From assembly GCA_029204225.1 (NCBI GenBank), contig CM055100.1:24499106-24563105 (forward strand): 64,000 nucleotides of DNA, written 5' to 3'. Shown here piece after piece: positions 22,238 through 34,469 of the stretch. The notes below the pieces were generated by a model. It was not told the origin of the DNA. It worked only from the letters and a program-made list of their open reading frames with translations, and made no database searches. Numbering within the stretch: the stretch's first letter is position 1; every line of letters starts with the position of its first letter. The DNA comes from Diphasiastrum complanatum (Eukaryota > Streptophyta > Lycopodiopsida > Lycopodiales > Lycopodiaceae). The position numbers and the translations under genes are program-made.

Positions 22238-23351
22238 TGTGAAAAATAGAGAACCAAAATACATTTAATGGATCAACAAGGTCTTGACCAAATTTGGATG
22301 CACATCTAGATTTAACTACAAGATAGAAATCATCAACTTTAGCATGCTAGAATATCATAAATCACTAAGATTTAATTTTTAATCACAAAATTGACATTCT
22401 ACACACTAGAAACCAAAATATCTTGAGAAATACCTTCTTGGTATCTCACCAAATGACCTAGAAATTCTAGTCTAGATGCAATGTATCAAAATTAGCCAAT
22501 TAGAATGGGTTGAACTGTAAAAATTACAGCAAATAAGTATCCTAAAACACTTGAAATGATGAGGGAAACAATAGATTATGATTTCATAAGATTAGCACAA
22601 GTTGAACCATCAAAATCCATCAAAAATCTATGCTTGAACCTCACTAAATGGCCCAAATCCTTGAAAAAGGCTTCACACGTGTGAAAGTACGGCCTCCCAC
22701 AGTCTGAGTACTGTACACCAGACCTACATTCAATCCTATAATCATTAGTAATCACAAGTACTCAAACAATTATGAACATAGAGAGCAATTGCACCATTAT
22801 GAGAGAAAAATCATGAAATTGCTTGATTGATTTTGGTGAGATATCATCACCTATATATACATGATCCATCACGGTTTTGGGCAGGTATGAGTAGCCCTAA
22901 ACCTATCCCTAATTCTAATTTTGGTGGATCTTTCATCCCTACCAAGTTAGGGTTGGAATCTTGGAGATCCCTCAACAATGCAAAAATTACCAAAAATAGC
23001 TCCTATTTTTTCTCCCTTGTATCTAAGCATAATTTGGACTCATTCCAAAGGTTCTAACACTTAGGTCTACTTGAGAACATCCTTATGAATGGAATCCTAT
23101 GCTATTTGGCACGTGTGACAAGCCACATCATGACCATCTAACTATTTACAAGTCATATGACCAAAACTAGTCAAGCTAGAATTGTGAATTTTTAACATGA
23201 ACTCGACCTCATCCACCTATCTACTTGCCAAAAATAGTACAAACACTATTTAGGCCTTTATTGACAAATATGAATCTATCTCTAAGTTGAGATTCCACCT
23301 TGGCCTCAAAATTGCCAAATAAACAATCAAACTAGTCGACAATTTTTCACA
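22238..23351 (-). repeat. Copia 5' LTR split by a nested solo LTR
   Basis: Homologous to 19746-20397 but interrupted at 22516-23197. Left of it, on the minus strand, ...TTTCACA is followed by TGGTATGCAAAG, a diverged primer-binding site (22226-22237). Confidence 0.82.
22516..23197. mobile_element. Solo LTR nested in a copia LTR
   Basis: 682 bp starting TGTAAAAATTACAGC and ending GTGAATTTTTAACA, bounded by a perfect 5-bp direct repeat TGAAC (22511-22515 and 23198-23202). The flanking sequence, once rejoined, reads straight through as the partner LTR at 20220-20260. The TG...CA ends and 5-bp duplication are diagnostic of an LTR integration followed by LTR-LTR recombination. Confidence 0.82.
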
Positions 23352-23542
23352 GGAATCATCACCAAACAAACTTGACCAACCCTATGAACATGATATAACC
23401 TACTCTAGTGTAGATCCACATGTGGCTTCATAGCCTCAAACGTGTGGAACACACCAATATATATATTTACATGGTTTAATTAAGCTAGATGTCAATTTTG
23501 GCAATTTTTCACACTCTACCCTTCTTTCCTATCTCAAACCCT

Positions 23543-25550
<2,008 letters not shown>

Positions 25551-26098
25551 GTGTGCTGAAGATGCTGCAAAAATAATCTATAGCCTCCCGATTCTAAAGG
25601 TTGGAACTTCATAATCAAGGGGTTGCAAATTCTTTTGCAGCCTTTTGAGTGTGCACGTCGGCATGCACACTCAAGAGACTTTAAAAATAATTTGTAACCC
25701 TTCCATTCTAAAGGTTGGAACTTTATAATCAAGGGGTTGCAGATTTTTTGAAGCCTCTTGAGTGTGGACACTAGTGTACAAACTCATGAGGAGGCTATAA
25801 AAAAAACTTGGCACCTCGTATTTATAAGTTCCAATCTTCATAATCATAGGGTTGTAAAATATTTTTGCAGGGGACTACAAAAAAAATCTGCAACCTCATG
25901 TGTCTGTAAGTTCCCAGCCTTCAGAATCATGGAGTTACAAATTTATGGCATGCACATTCAAGAGGCTGCGAATTGCAATTCTCAGTGTCTATAAGTTTCA
26001 ACCTTCAAGATCTGAGAAACTACAATTTTTTTTTTTGCAGCCTCCTAAGTGTGCACATCGTTGTGCATGTTCAAGAGAGTACAAAAAAAACTTGCAAT
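25551..26098. repeat. Palindromic ~115-bp monomer array, left part
   Basis: Same monomer as at 10241-10735: GCAGCCTTTTGAGTGTGCAC, spacer CGTCGG-like, then ATGCACACTCAAGAG, followed by AAGGTTGGAACTT or AAGTTCCAACCTT and an A/T tract. About four diverged copies. The array stops inside the word TTGCAA at 26098, exactly where a copia LTR begins. Confidence 0.82.
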
Positions 26099-26777
26099 TG
26101 TGAAAAATTGGCAAAATCTAGCTGCTTGGTTATTTTACAATTCTTGTATATGAGAAAATCTCACACGTGTGGAGCATGTTCCCACGTGTGGAAAATAGGC
26201 AAAATCATCTCAGTCATGTTGAGTTAGGGTACTTGAAGTTTTATAGACATCTATCCATGTGTGAGCAGGTGATAGGGCATTTTTGGCATTAGAGGCAAAA
26301 TAGGCAAGTACACATGTCAAAGCATGATTAGGCCAAAAGTAGAAAGTGATGTAGCTCGAGTTAGACATCTATGTGTTGGCATGAGAGCTAATATCCAATC
26401 AAAAAGCTAGAAATCCACCAAATTGGTCCAATCAAGTTTGAGGGCTCATAAGTCACTCAACTAATCATGTTTAGAGGAGGAAAAGAAGGGGTCCAATCAT
26501 GTTGCACTCCCCTTCATCCTAGATTGCTACTTATATGTGACTTAGATCAAATCAATGGAAGTAGGAGGGCATTTTCATACTTAGTTTTTTCATAGTAAGG
26601 TCTCCACACATGTGAATGTACTTGTATGAATGATTTATGCATGATTTTTAGTGCTCTTGCCTTAGATTGATGGAACAGATCTTGATTTTCAATCTATGTG
26701 TGATCTACGTGCAACCACCACATCTTAGGAGATCGAAATCACACTTTGTGGCATTTCCACACGTGTGAAATTCAACA
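26099..26777 (+). repeat. Copia 5' LTR
   Basis: 679 bp, TGTGAAAAATTGG...ATTCAACA. Its first bases match those of the minus-strand element at 19746-23351 (TGTGAAAAAT), suggesting related families. Confidence 0.8.
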
Positions 26778-26789
26778 TGGTATCAGAGC
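26778..26789 (+). promoter_or_regulatory. Primer-binding site
   Basis: TGGTATCAGAGC, perfect initiator methionine tRNA complement, directly after the LTR end AACA. Confidence 0.88.
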
Positions 26790-27535
26790 TAGCCTAAGAT
26801 ATCCATGCATATGTCAAGTTCGATGTGAAAATTTGTCTTGAAATCAAGATTGTGAGTCTAGATGCATTTGCTTTGCTATCTTTGTGATTTTAAAATTAAG
26901 AAGGGTCATAATCATTATGAATGGACCTGGCCTAGTACTGTATGGACTATAGTGATCAGACACATGTGAGGTACAACCAACTTTGATGGTTTGGTTCTCC
27001 TCCAAGTTAGATCCAAAATCTATGCTAGATAGCTCGTTAGAAAGCTAAAAAAGTCTAGTTTTTGATGCAATTTTGTTTCAACCAATTGGATGTGCCAATC
27101 AAAAGCTATATCCATTTGAATGAGAGTAGGTAGGGCACCTAGACCTGTATGGACACTTTTGGTTTGATCCATATCTTGCTTGTTTGATCCAAAAACATAG
27201 AAAAAAGCTTGCCAATCTTGTCTATTTGAGATCTAGACTCATTTTTTTTGAGGTCATAGCCACATAGTTTCATGCAATCCAATTGTATTTGAGCCATTTG
27301 TGGATGTTTTTTGAGTGATTTTTTGTGAGCCTTGAGTCAAGTTGATCCAAACTTTGTCTTTGCTCCATCTTGGGATGAGAGTTTGATCTAGTTTGAGAGA
27401 GATTGGTAGAGCTAGTGAGATAGGTCTCACACCAAGTTGCAAGATCTCATTGTGGAGTTGGTAGTACACCTCTTTTGAATCCATTATTTAGAGAGAGACC
27501 TTTTGATCCATTTCAAGTGAATTTCTCAAAGGAAA

Positions 27536-28345
27536 ATGACTTCCTTAGGTTCCACTTTGTTGGAGCATGGTGAGAGATTGAACATCTCCAATTATGCTAT
27601 TTGGAAGGACCTGAGGATGGAGTCCATTTTGGTGCTCCAAGATGTGATGGAGATTGTGCTAGGACTTGAGGAGGAGCCTCAAGTGCTCCAAGAGGTCCAA
27701 AAGTACAAAAAGAGGGCTAGGATTGCCCACATATCATAAAGATGAATGTTTCCAATGAAGTGTTGAGGGAGATTGGCTCATGTACCTCATCCAAGGAGGC
27801 ATGGGACACATTGAAGTCCATCTATGAGGAAAGGAACACATCAAGGTTCCTCACACTAAGGAATCAAAATTTTTCAAAGCTTCCAAAGGAGTGATGAGAG
27901 TGCCTCAGATTATGTTTTGATAGTCAAAGAAGGAAGAGTTTGACAATCTTGTTCAATCTTATGCAATCAAGGAGGAGCTTCCAAGCCTGGAAGCATTACA
28001 AGGAGTTTTCATTTCCGAGGAGTGTAGGCAAGAGAACAAGCCTATGAGGATCATCAACTTTGCTTGAAGAATGATGGAGAGGTGAAGGCACACTTTACAA
28101 AGGACAAGCCAAGAGAAAGGGGCAAAGAGCATCATCAACATTTCAAGAAGAAAAAGTCAAAGGAAAAAAGTGAGAAGGAGTCATCACAAACATCAACAAG
28201 TTGCAAATCTATTGATGGTGAATGCAAGATAGAAGGAATTGGTAGTGTACCAATTGGAGTTGAATCCACTATGATTACCACATGGAGATTTATTGCCAAT
28301 GAGGTCTATTTCCCATCAATTCTCTTATCTTGTTCATTGGGATGA
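27536..28345 (+). pseudogene. Copia gag, frameshifted
   Basis: Opens MTSLGSTLLEHGERLNISNY and AIWKDLRMESILVLQDVMEI, then after a shift near 27737 MNVSNEVLREIGSCTSSKEA and TSRFLTLRNQIF. Further shifts precede a lysine-rich tail (HHQHFKKKKSKEKSEKESSQ). It resembles the gag at 20890-21593 (KRANIALHVIKMNVTNEL versus KRARIAH...KMNVSNEV), so the two elements are relatives. No zinc knuckle recovered. Confidence 0.8.
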
Positions 28346-28842
28346 TCTCATTTCATCATGAAGAAGCAAAGATGGTGCCATTTCATGTGACTTCTTATTT
28401 GAGGACTTCAATTGGAGGCATCTCTTATCAATGATGCTTGATATGAAGATTGAAATAGTTGATACTTTGTGGATCTTTAGATCCATATGCTTTGCCAATA
28501 TTCCTTTGCATATAAGAAGGAGGATCTCATCTCAATCAAGAGGATGGTGGTAGGGGATTCTCAAATCTACCAAAAATCTAAGTGCATGATGGAGATTTGC
28601 GAAGGCTTGAGGAGGAGTCTTCTCAACACATGGTCTCAAGGGGATCTTTAAAAGGCAAGGCTGAGTTTATACACTTGTGAATGTGCTTGTATGAATGATC
28701 TATGCATAATGTTTAGTGCTCTTGCCTTGGCTTGATGGAATAGATCTTGGTTTTCAATCTATGTGTGATCTATGTGCAATCACCACATCTTAGGAGATCA
28801 AAATCACACTTTGTGGCATTCCCACACGTGTGCAACTCAACA

Positions 28843-28975
28843 ACAACCTCATGTGTTTGTAAATTCCAACCTTTAAAATCAGCGGGCTGCAAAAGAAAAT
28901 TTCAACCTCCCGAGTGTGCACAATAGTGTGCACACTCAAAAGGCTACAAAAATAATCCGCAACAATGCAGCTACT
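28843..28975. repeat. Palindromic monomer array, right part
   Basis: One monomer: ACAACCTCATGTGTTTGTAA, AATTCCAACCTTTAAAATCA, then CTCCCGAGTGTGCACAATAG and TGTGCACACTCAAAAGGCTA. Continuation of the array cut at 26098. Confidence 0.8.
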
Positions 28976-29500
28976 TCACTATTGATAATCATGAACTCAA
29001 GCATAATTTTTGAAGCACAATGGAGAGCGAAATTAGCAATGCATGCCTTTTAATAAAAGTCATCCAAAGTTTCAACAAGACGTGACTAAAGGAAGTGCAA
29101 ATTACGTTCATAAAAAGTTGAAGCGCCTCTCCGTGAATTATCAATGAGCAGTTAATTCCACAACATTGCTAATTTATAATTTTGCTACCACAAAAACTAT
29201 ATACTTGACGCATCATTTGTGAATGAAAGTGGAGAGTAGCATTTGATGCAAAATATTATCAGGAGTACAAATGAATCCAAACTAAAGCAAAAATTGCACT
29301 CGAACAAAGAAATCTAAAACAAAAAAAGATATTACAAGTGACAATAATGACATGCGAAATGACTAATGATTAAACAAATCCCACAACAATGAGAATGTAT
29401 GATTCTTTTTTATATTATAGTAGAATTGCAAAAAGCTAGCTTCTCAATGCTTCACTTGCCTCAAAAAATAATAATCTCATAGTCCTTGTGGCCAAACCAG
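28976..29500. other. AT-rich intergenic DNA, nothing recognised
   Basis: No coding signal, LTR end or array. Confidence 0.45.
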
Positions 29501-29502
29501 TC

Positions 29503-29735
29503 CAAGTGTGTGAGTTCTCTCTCCACTTTATCACCTTGTGTGTGTTCTCTCTCCACCTTATCACCTTGCATTACGTTGTTGTGGAAGGCCCCTGGGCCTG
29601 GCCAAACCAGTAGTGTGTGTTCTCTCTCCACCTTATCACCTTGCATTAAGTTGTGGAACACCCATGAGCCTCCCAAGATATCACCTTGCATTAAGTTGTG
29701 GAACGCCCATGAGCCTCCCAAGTTCCGTGCAGGTC
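29503..29735. repeat. Compound minisatellite
   Basis: Overlapping short repeats: TGTGTTCTCTCTCCACCTTA + TCACCTTG (three copies near 29510, 29548, 29615), GGCCTGGCCAAACCAG (two copies) and TATCACCTTGCATTAAGTTG + TGGAAC(A/G)CCCATGAGCCTCCCAAG (two copies near 29632 and 29679). Copies differ by few bases, so expansion is recent. Confidence 0.85.
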
Positions 29736-30944
29736 AGGGCTTCCACCCTTGGGCAAGGGACGTCCCTACCTGGAAGGCCCTCTGACTGGGCCAGAGGGCC
29801 TTCCACCATACTAAAATTTAGAAGTGAGAAACCAATTAGTGCAGAAATTGAATTTGAAAAGTGACAACAACTTTGGCAGTAGCAGCAGCACCCTCGACAA
29901 GAACTACACTGATGAATGTGGGTGGTTGGCAGTCACCAGCTCTATGATTTGCAGTTGGTTACAAGATTGCCAGCAATCATGAAGGACGAGGTGTTTGCAC
30001 TTTGTTAGTTTTTGGAATGAAAAAGCCAAATGAGGTTGGAAGTATGTATGCTTCAACTTTCTGTACAGCCAAAGCCGTGTATAAGCATATGAGTCCACAG
30101 CCAGCTCTCACAGGAAGCTGCTACCTTGCGTGTCATGAAGGCTGAGCGTGTCTGCGATGGTGGGTCGATCTATTTTGTCTCCATCAGCTGCTCACTGCTT
30201 ATAATCAAGCCAAAACAAGTGAAACCTCGGTCACATCAGCTGCTGTTGCACTAATTCAGCTTTTGTTGAAGTGCAGGGAAGCCAAAGCGGGAAGGATCCG
30301 CAGGAGAGCTGGGCCAATCCATGAAGGTCCTGCATACCAGAAGGATTATGATGAGAAGCACCCTTGGATATCAATAGGTTTGACCCGACCTTAGGGAATG
30401 GCCACAGCTAATTGTGCTGGGAAACTATGGAACCTCTGGCTCTTTGTGAGTGGCTGACAACAGGAATCACAACAGGAATATGCACTCATCCACGGTGATG
30501 TGATGGCGTCATGATCGTAAAAACTAGAGCAACGTAAATGTGTAGGATGCTGTCGATGTGGAATTGAGCTGGAAAATATGAGAATTTGATTGCTGTATAT
30601 GATTTTTCAATGACTTGATTAACTACGGACTGTGCTCAACGTACTCTTTATCTAGCAGCACAACACGTCGCGCATCCGCAAAAGCAGTTGGTAACCTTTC
30701 TTTCTCGGCCTATTATGATTCATCAGAAAGAAGCCTTCGTTGCCATGGCAAACAGCACTAAATGTATCTTCTGACTTTGGATACTCACGAGTCACAAATT
30801 AAAGAAAATTGCACACACGACCTAAAAGCCTGTCAAGTGCATCTGAAGCTCAAGCCTCACTTCTCTCGAATGCTAGACGTTTCAGTATTGATAATAATTG
30901 CGAAATAACGAGAGAAGCTGCAGACAAACACAGAGAAACAATTA
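29736..30944. other. Upstream region of GLOX-A
   Basis: Non-coding. No TATA box at a convincing distance from the start codon could be picked. A weak TATATGAT at about 30596 is 350 bp upstream. A direct GGCCTTCCA-type repeat with the minisatellite lies at its left edge. The bases just before ATG differ from those of GLOX-B, so the two copies probably do not share a promoter. Confidence 0.4.
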
Positions 30945-32576
30945 ATGCATAGTAGCGAGATGAAGTCTTTATGGATAACAATTTCTTTTTGCATAGCTTT
31001 TCTAGTGATAGGCTTATCACCTCTCTCTTGTGTAGCTCAAGGAGCATGGGAGATTCTTGTGCAGAATGCTGGGATTGCCTCCATGCACACTGCAGTCACA
31101 CATTTTGACACTGTCATTCTCCTGGACAGAACAGATATTGGAGCCTCTCAGGTTGCTCTACCAAATGGACTGTGCCGCAACGATCCTAATGATCTGAGGC
31201 TCAAGCATGACTGCACTGCACATTCGGTGCTCTTCACGCTCGGAAGCAATAACATCCGGCCTCTCACCGTCGCCACAGATACATGGTGCTCGTCTGGCCA
31301 ATTCGTCTCCAATGGAACTCTTGTCCAAACAGGAGGAGACTTCGATGGCAACAAGAAGGTAAGATACTTCAGCCCGTGTCAACCAGGGGGAAGCTGCGAC
31401 TGGGTGGAGGCAGCAGATCAAAACCTGCAGCAGGGAAGATGGTACGCTACAAACCAGCTGCTGCCTGATGGAAGACAGATCGTTGTAGGTGGACTAGACT
31501 CCAACGCTGTTGAATTCATTCCCGCTAATGGGCAAGCTCCTTTCTACCTCCCATTTCTGCAGAAAACAAGAGATTCACAGAAGGACAATTTCTATCCTTT
31601 CGTGCATCTTCTTCCTGATGGCAACTTGTTTATCTTTGCCAACAAGGATTCAATCCTGTACAACTACAAAACCAACACTGTAGTGATGAATTATCCGACT
31701 CTTCAAGGAGAGCCTCGAAACTACCCATCTGCAGGATCTTCAGTCATGCTCCCTTTGCTTGCCAGCCAAGGATTCAGAGTTGCCGAAGTCTTGTTGTGTG
31801 GTGGATCGCAGTTTGGAGCATTTTTGAATCCATCAGCCTTCATGCCTGCCTCTCGGACATGCGGGAGGATAACTGTCACTGACCCAAATCCAGCCTGGGC
31901 TATTGAGAATATGCCTGCCAGGCGGAACATGGGTGACATGATTCTTCTCCCAACGCGTGATGTGTTGATCATTAACGGGGCATCAGATGGATGCCAGGGA
32001 TGGGGCAATGCAAAGACTCCTGTACTGAACCCATTTTGGTACAAGCCATCTGCTGCGCCAGGAAAACGCTTCTCGAACCTGACTGCAACAACAATTCCAA
32101 GAGTGTATCACTCCACTGCAAACTTGCTGCCTGATGGTCGTATACTTGTCGCTGGCAGCAACACCCATCAGCTGTACAAATTGAAGGGCGAGTTTCCAAC
32201 TGAGCTTCGCATTGAGGCATTCTCACCGACCTATCTAAGCAGCAAAAAGCAAAAGTACCGACCCATCATTGTGCATGCTCCAGCATTTGTTGCCTACAAT
32301 TCTGCATTTACGATCACTATGACACAGCGAACAGCTGCACCTCAAGGCACTTTGGAGGTGAACCTAGCCAGTGCACCGTTCGTGACTCATTCCTTTGCTC
32401 AAGGTCAGCGGATGCTCAACCTAGCAGTCACAAAGCAGACAACGGGAGCAGGAGGAATTGTGAAAATCACAGCTACAGCGCCACCTAATGCAATGATTGC
32501 TCCCTCCGCATATTACATGCTGTTTGTGGTGAACAGAGGTGTTCCGAGTGTTGCAGCTTGGGTTCATGTCGGCTGA
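30945..32576 (+). CDS. Glyoxal oxidase-like copper radical oxidase (GLOX-A)
   Basis: Intron-free, 543 residues, normal length for plant aldehyde oxidase GLOX. The family oxidises aldehydes such as glyoxal and methylglyoxal to acids, releasing hydrogen peroxide, outside the cell. A secretory signal peptide covers residues 1-32 (hydrophobic SLWITISFCIAFLVIGLSPL, likely cut near VAQ/GAW). The Glyoxal_oxid_N beta-propeller follows, then a C-terminal DUF1929/E-set domain from about residue 430. By comparison with galactose and glyoxal oxidases the active site is complete: Cys115 in TWCSSG pairs with Tyr167 in GRWYATN for the cross-linked radical; Tyr388-His389 in RVYHSTANLLPDG and His482 in FVTHSFAQGQRM are copper ligands. 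N-glycosylation sequons occur at NGT and NLT. Met6 is an alternative start. The paralogue GLOX-B lies 7 kb away in the opposite orientation. Confidence 0.95.
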   Translation: MHSSEMKSLWITISFCIAFLVIGLSPLSCVAQGAWEILVQNAGIASMHTAVTHFDTVILLDRTDIGASQVALPNGLCRNDPNDLRLKHDCTAHSVLFTLGSNNIRPLTVATDTWCSSGQFVSNGTLVQTGGDFDGNKKVRYFSPCQPGGSCDWVEAADQNLQQGRWYATNQLLPDGRQIVVGGLDSNAVEFIPANGQAPFYLPFLQKTRDSQKDNFYPFVHLLPDGNLFIFANKDSILYNYKTNTVVMNYPTLQGEPRNYPSAGSSVMLPLLASQGFRVAEVLLCGGSQFGAFLNPSAFMPASRTCGRITVTDPNPAWAIENMPARRNMGDMILLPTRDVLIINGASDGCQGWGNAKTPVLNPFWYKPSAAPGKRFSNLTATTIPRVYHSTANLLPDGRILVAGSNTHQLYKLKGEFPTELRIEAFSPTYLSSKKQKYRPIIVHAPAFVAYNSAFTITMTQRTAAPQGTLEVNLASAPFVTHSFAQGQRMLNLAVTKQTTGAGGIVKITATAPPNAMIAPSAYYMLFVVNRGVPSVAAWVHVG

Positions 32577-34240
32577 TCACTATCCAGAAACAGGGACAGC
32601 TTCTTTTACTATACTATAAACTCGATAAACCCAACAGTGCAAACGAGTCTGAAGACCTCAATGAACTTGATACACAAGCCAAGCCAATTTGAGATCACGT
32701 TCCAAAAGAAAGATCATCTGCCTCTCTTCCCACAAAGCAATCATTCTCACAGCAATATCATGATGGAAATCGTGATCAAATCTATTATCTGAGTGAGAAC
32801 ACGCAGACACTCTCTCTCTTGGGCATCCAACAAAGAAGAGCCTCTGATAATGATTATATTGAGGATCTTAGAAAGGTAATTTTGATAATCCACAGCAACA
32901 CTTGTCGTATCTAAGGACTCCTATGTATAATTAAGCAGAAACTATTGAACCATTCATCGATTGCTTATTCTTTTCCTTCAACCCAAAATGTTAAGCATAC
33001 AGAGCCTCATTCAGTAATAGAGATGGTGATGAAGGTAATGTATTATTTAAATAGTCATAGGTGAGGCGTGGAGGGGCCGACAGACTAATTTTCTTTAGCT
33101 TTTCTTTCAAAACCATTATGAACCAGAATTTGCATTTGCAAAACATAATCACCCTTGAAAACAGTGGGACGCCCATTTTGATTTTTAGGCATTCTGAAAT
33201 ATGGGCAGAAAATGCAGCAACTATCCTTTATGTTACCATAAGAATGGAGGAGTTGAAAACCCTTAACCTAGTGTACAACATTAACAACCTCCAATTGGTG
33301 GGCAAATTTATGTAAGTTATAATCCATTTTGGCATGATCTATGTATGTTAAATTATAGTTAAATGAATCTGATCTCATTTAGTACATGGTTTCACTTTTT
33401 GAAGGGAACTCATTGTACTAGTTCCATAGGCCTAAGAGCTATCTATCATGACCACTTTGGCATGAGAGCATTCAAGCTTTCACTTTTTCACTCATGTCCT
33501 CTCCCTAGAAGTGAGTGGTGCGTGACCATGATTGCATAAGCTTGAATCTTAGGTGGCATGCCTTTGACATTTGAGGCCTTGTCCTCCATGTGATCTCAAT
33601 AATACATATTGTACATAACCAAGCAAATTAGGTTAGTTAGTTGGGCTATATATAAATAAATCTCTCCTTTTAGATCTTAAGGCAATGCATAAGTTTTTCT
33701 TGTATATCCCTTATGCAGCATTGTGTAGAGTATTCACATGACATGTACCTTTATCTTTGACATAATTAAAACAATGTAGAGTTGTTCCTCGAAAAGTGGC
33801 AAATGTTGTTTTGCCTCCATGACCATGACAACTTTGTCCACTTGTTCTTGGGAAACTGCATCTTGTGATGGATTTTTCCATTTCAGAATTGTGTTACAAG
33901 GTTGTTTGGCTTGCTTTTTCGTCATTGGTCATGTATGTCAATGGATCAATTTTAACTGCACGTTTAAGATTCTCAAATGTAATATTTCCAGTTATGAATT
34001 ACTTGTGCAACTTGTAACCATGGACAACCCAATAGAATGCGATAAACTGATGGTGCTTCCGGTAACTCCATTACTACAAACTTAATGACAAACTAGATTT
34101 TCGCAATTTTCACAGGTATGTCTTCCACTATGCCTTTAGGACTAACTGTAGTCTGATAAGCTAATTTGATAGCAAAATTTGTAGGTTTTATCCTTGTAAG
34201 ACCCAATTTAGCACATAGCTTTGTTGAGATTAGATTGACT
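32577..34240. other. 3' flank of GLOX-A and intergenic DNA
   Basis: Similarity to GLOX-B continues for only about 14 bases past the stop (TGATCACTAT-CAG). The rest is AT-rich without a recognisable gene. Confidence 0.5.
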
Positions 34241-34246
34241 CCTGAA

Positions 34247-34464
34247 CAAGGTTACAAGCTGATTCGAATCGACCAATTCGAATTGGCCGATTCGATCAGT
34301 TCGAACTGGCCAGGCTGGTTCAAATTGGAAAATGGTTCAAACTGAATTTTTTTTTTCCAAAACATTTTTATGGATTTTTTTAAAAGTCCGGTTCAAACCG
34401 GCACTAAGTGATTCGAACAGTTCGAACTGTGGTTCGATGTTCGAACCACGATTGGTGCAATTGA
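34247..34464. mobile_element. Short palindromic element with TTCGAA words (copy 3)
   Basis: 218 bp. The left end CAAGGTTACAAGC and right end (reverse-complemented CAATTGCACC) resemble the termini of copies 1, 2 and 4. The interior is packed with palindromes centred on TTCGAA: GATTCGAATC (34261), CCAATTCGAATTGG (34273), CAGTTCGAACTG (34298), ACAGTTCGAACTGT (34417) and the hairpin GTGGTTCG-atgtt-CGAACCAC (34431-34451). A T tract (34347-34380) lies between the two palindromic halves. No convincing 8-bp target duplication (CTCCTGAA versus AGTGTTAG), so the limits are approximate. It abuts the gag remnant that follows. Confidence 0.55.
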
Positions 34465-34469
34465 GTGTT

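Larger units (their letters stand above)
19746..23351 (-). mobile_element. Ty1/copia element with two LTRs, internally deleted, minus strand
   Basis: The left LTR (19746-20397) and right LTR (22238-23351) share long identical blocks (for example AGATCCAAAATACATTTAATG, here split as in the sequence, and CTAGAAATTCTAGTCTAGATG) and start/end with TGTGAAAAAT and AATTTTTAACA or AATTTTTCACA. Flanks are GAAAT (19741-19745) and GGAAT (23352-23356), a 5-bp target duplication with one mismatch. The internal part is only about 1.84 kb. On the minus strand it gives gag, a zinc knuckle, a piece of RT and the end of RNase H, so protease, integrase and most of RT are gone. The polypurine tract complement (CTCCCTCTTCAAC) lies at 20398-20410. 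Confidence 0.85.
26099..28842 (+). mobile_element. Ty1/copia element inserted into the palindromic array
   Basis: The 5' LTR (26099-26777) starts TGTGAAAAATTGGC and ends GAAATTCAACA. A perfect primer-binding site TGGTATCAGAGC lies at 26778-26789. A long leader precedes a gag region at 27536-28345. The 3' LTR survives only as its last ~190 bp (28650-28842), which match 26590-26777 closely (for example CATCTTAGGAGATC and AATCACACTTTGTGGCAT). No polymerase motifs remain. The array resumes immediately at 28843 (ACAACCTCATGTGTTTG), so the element sits inside one monomer. Confidence 0.82.

Noticed and set aside
31148-32226. Several 60-107 codon minus-strand frames across GLOX-A, and their plus-strand counterparts across GLOX-B
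   Set aside because: They are antisense shadows of the GLOX reading frames and appear in both copies because the genes are alike.
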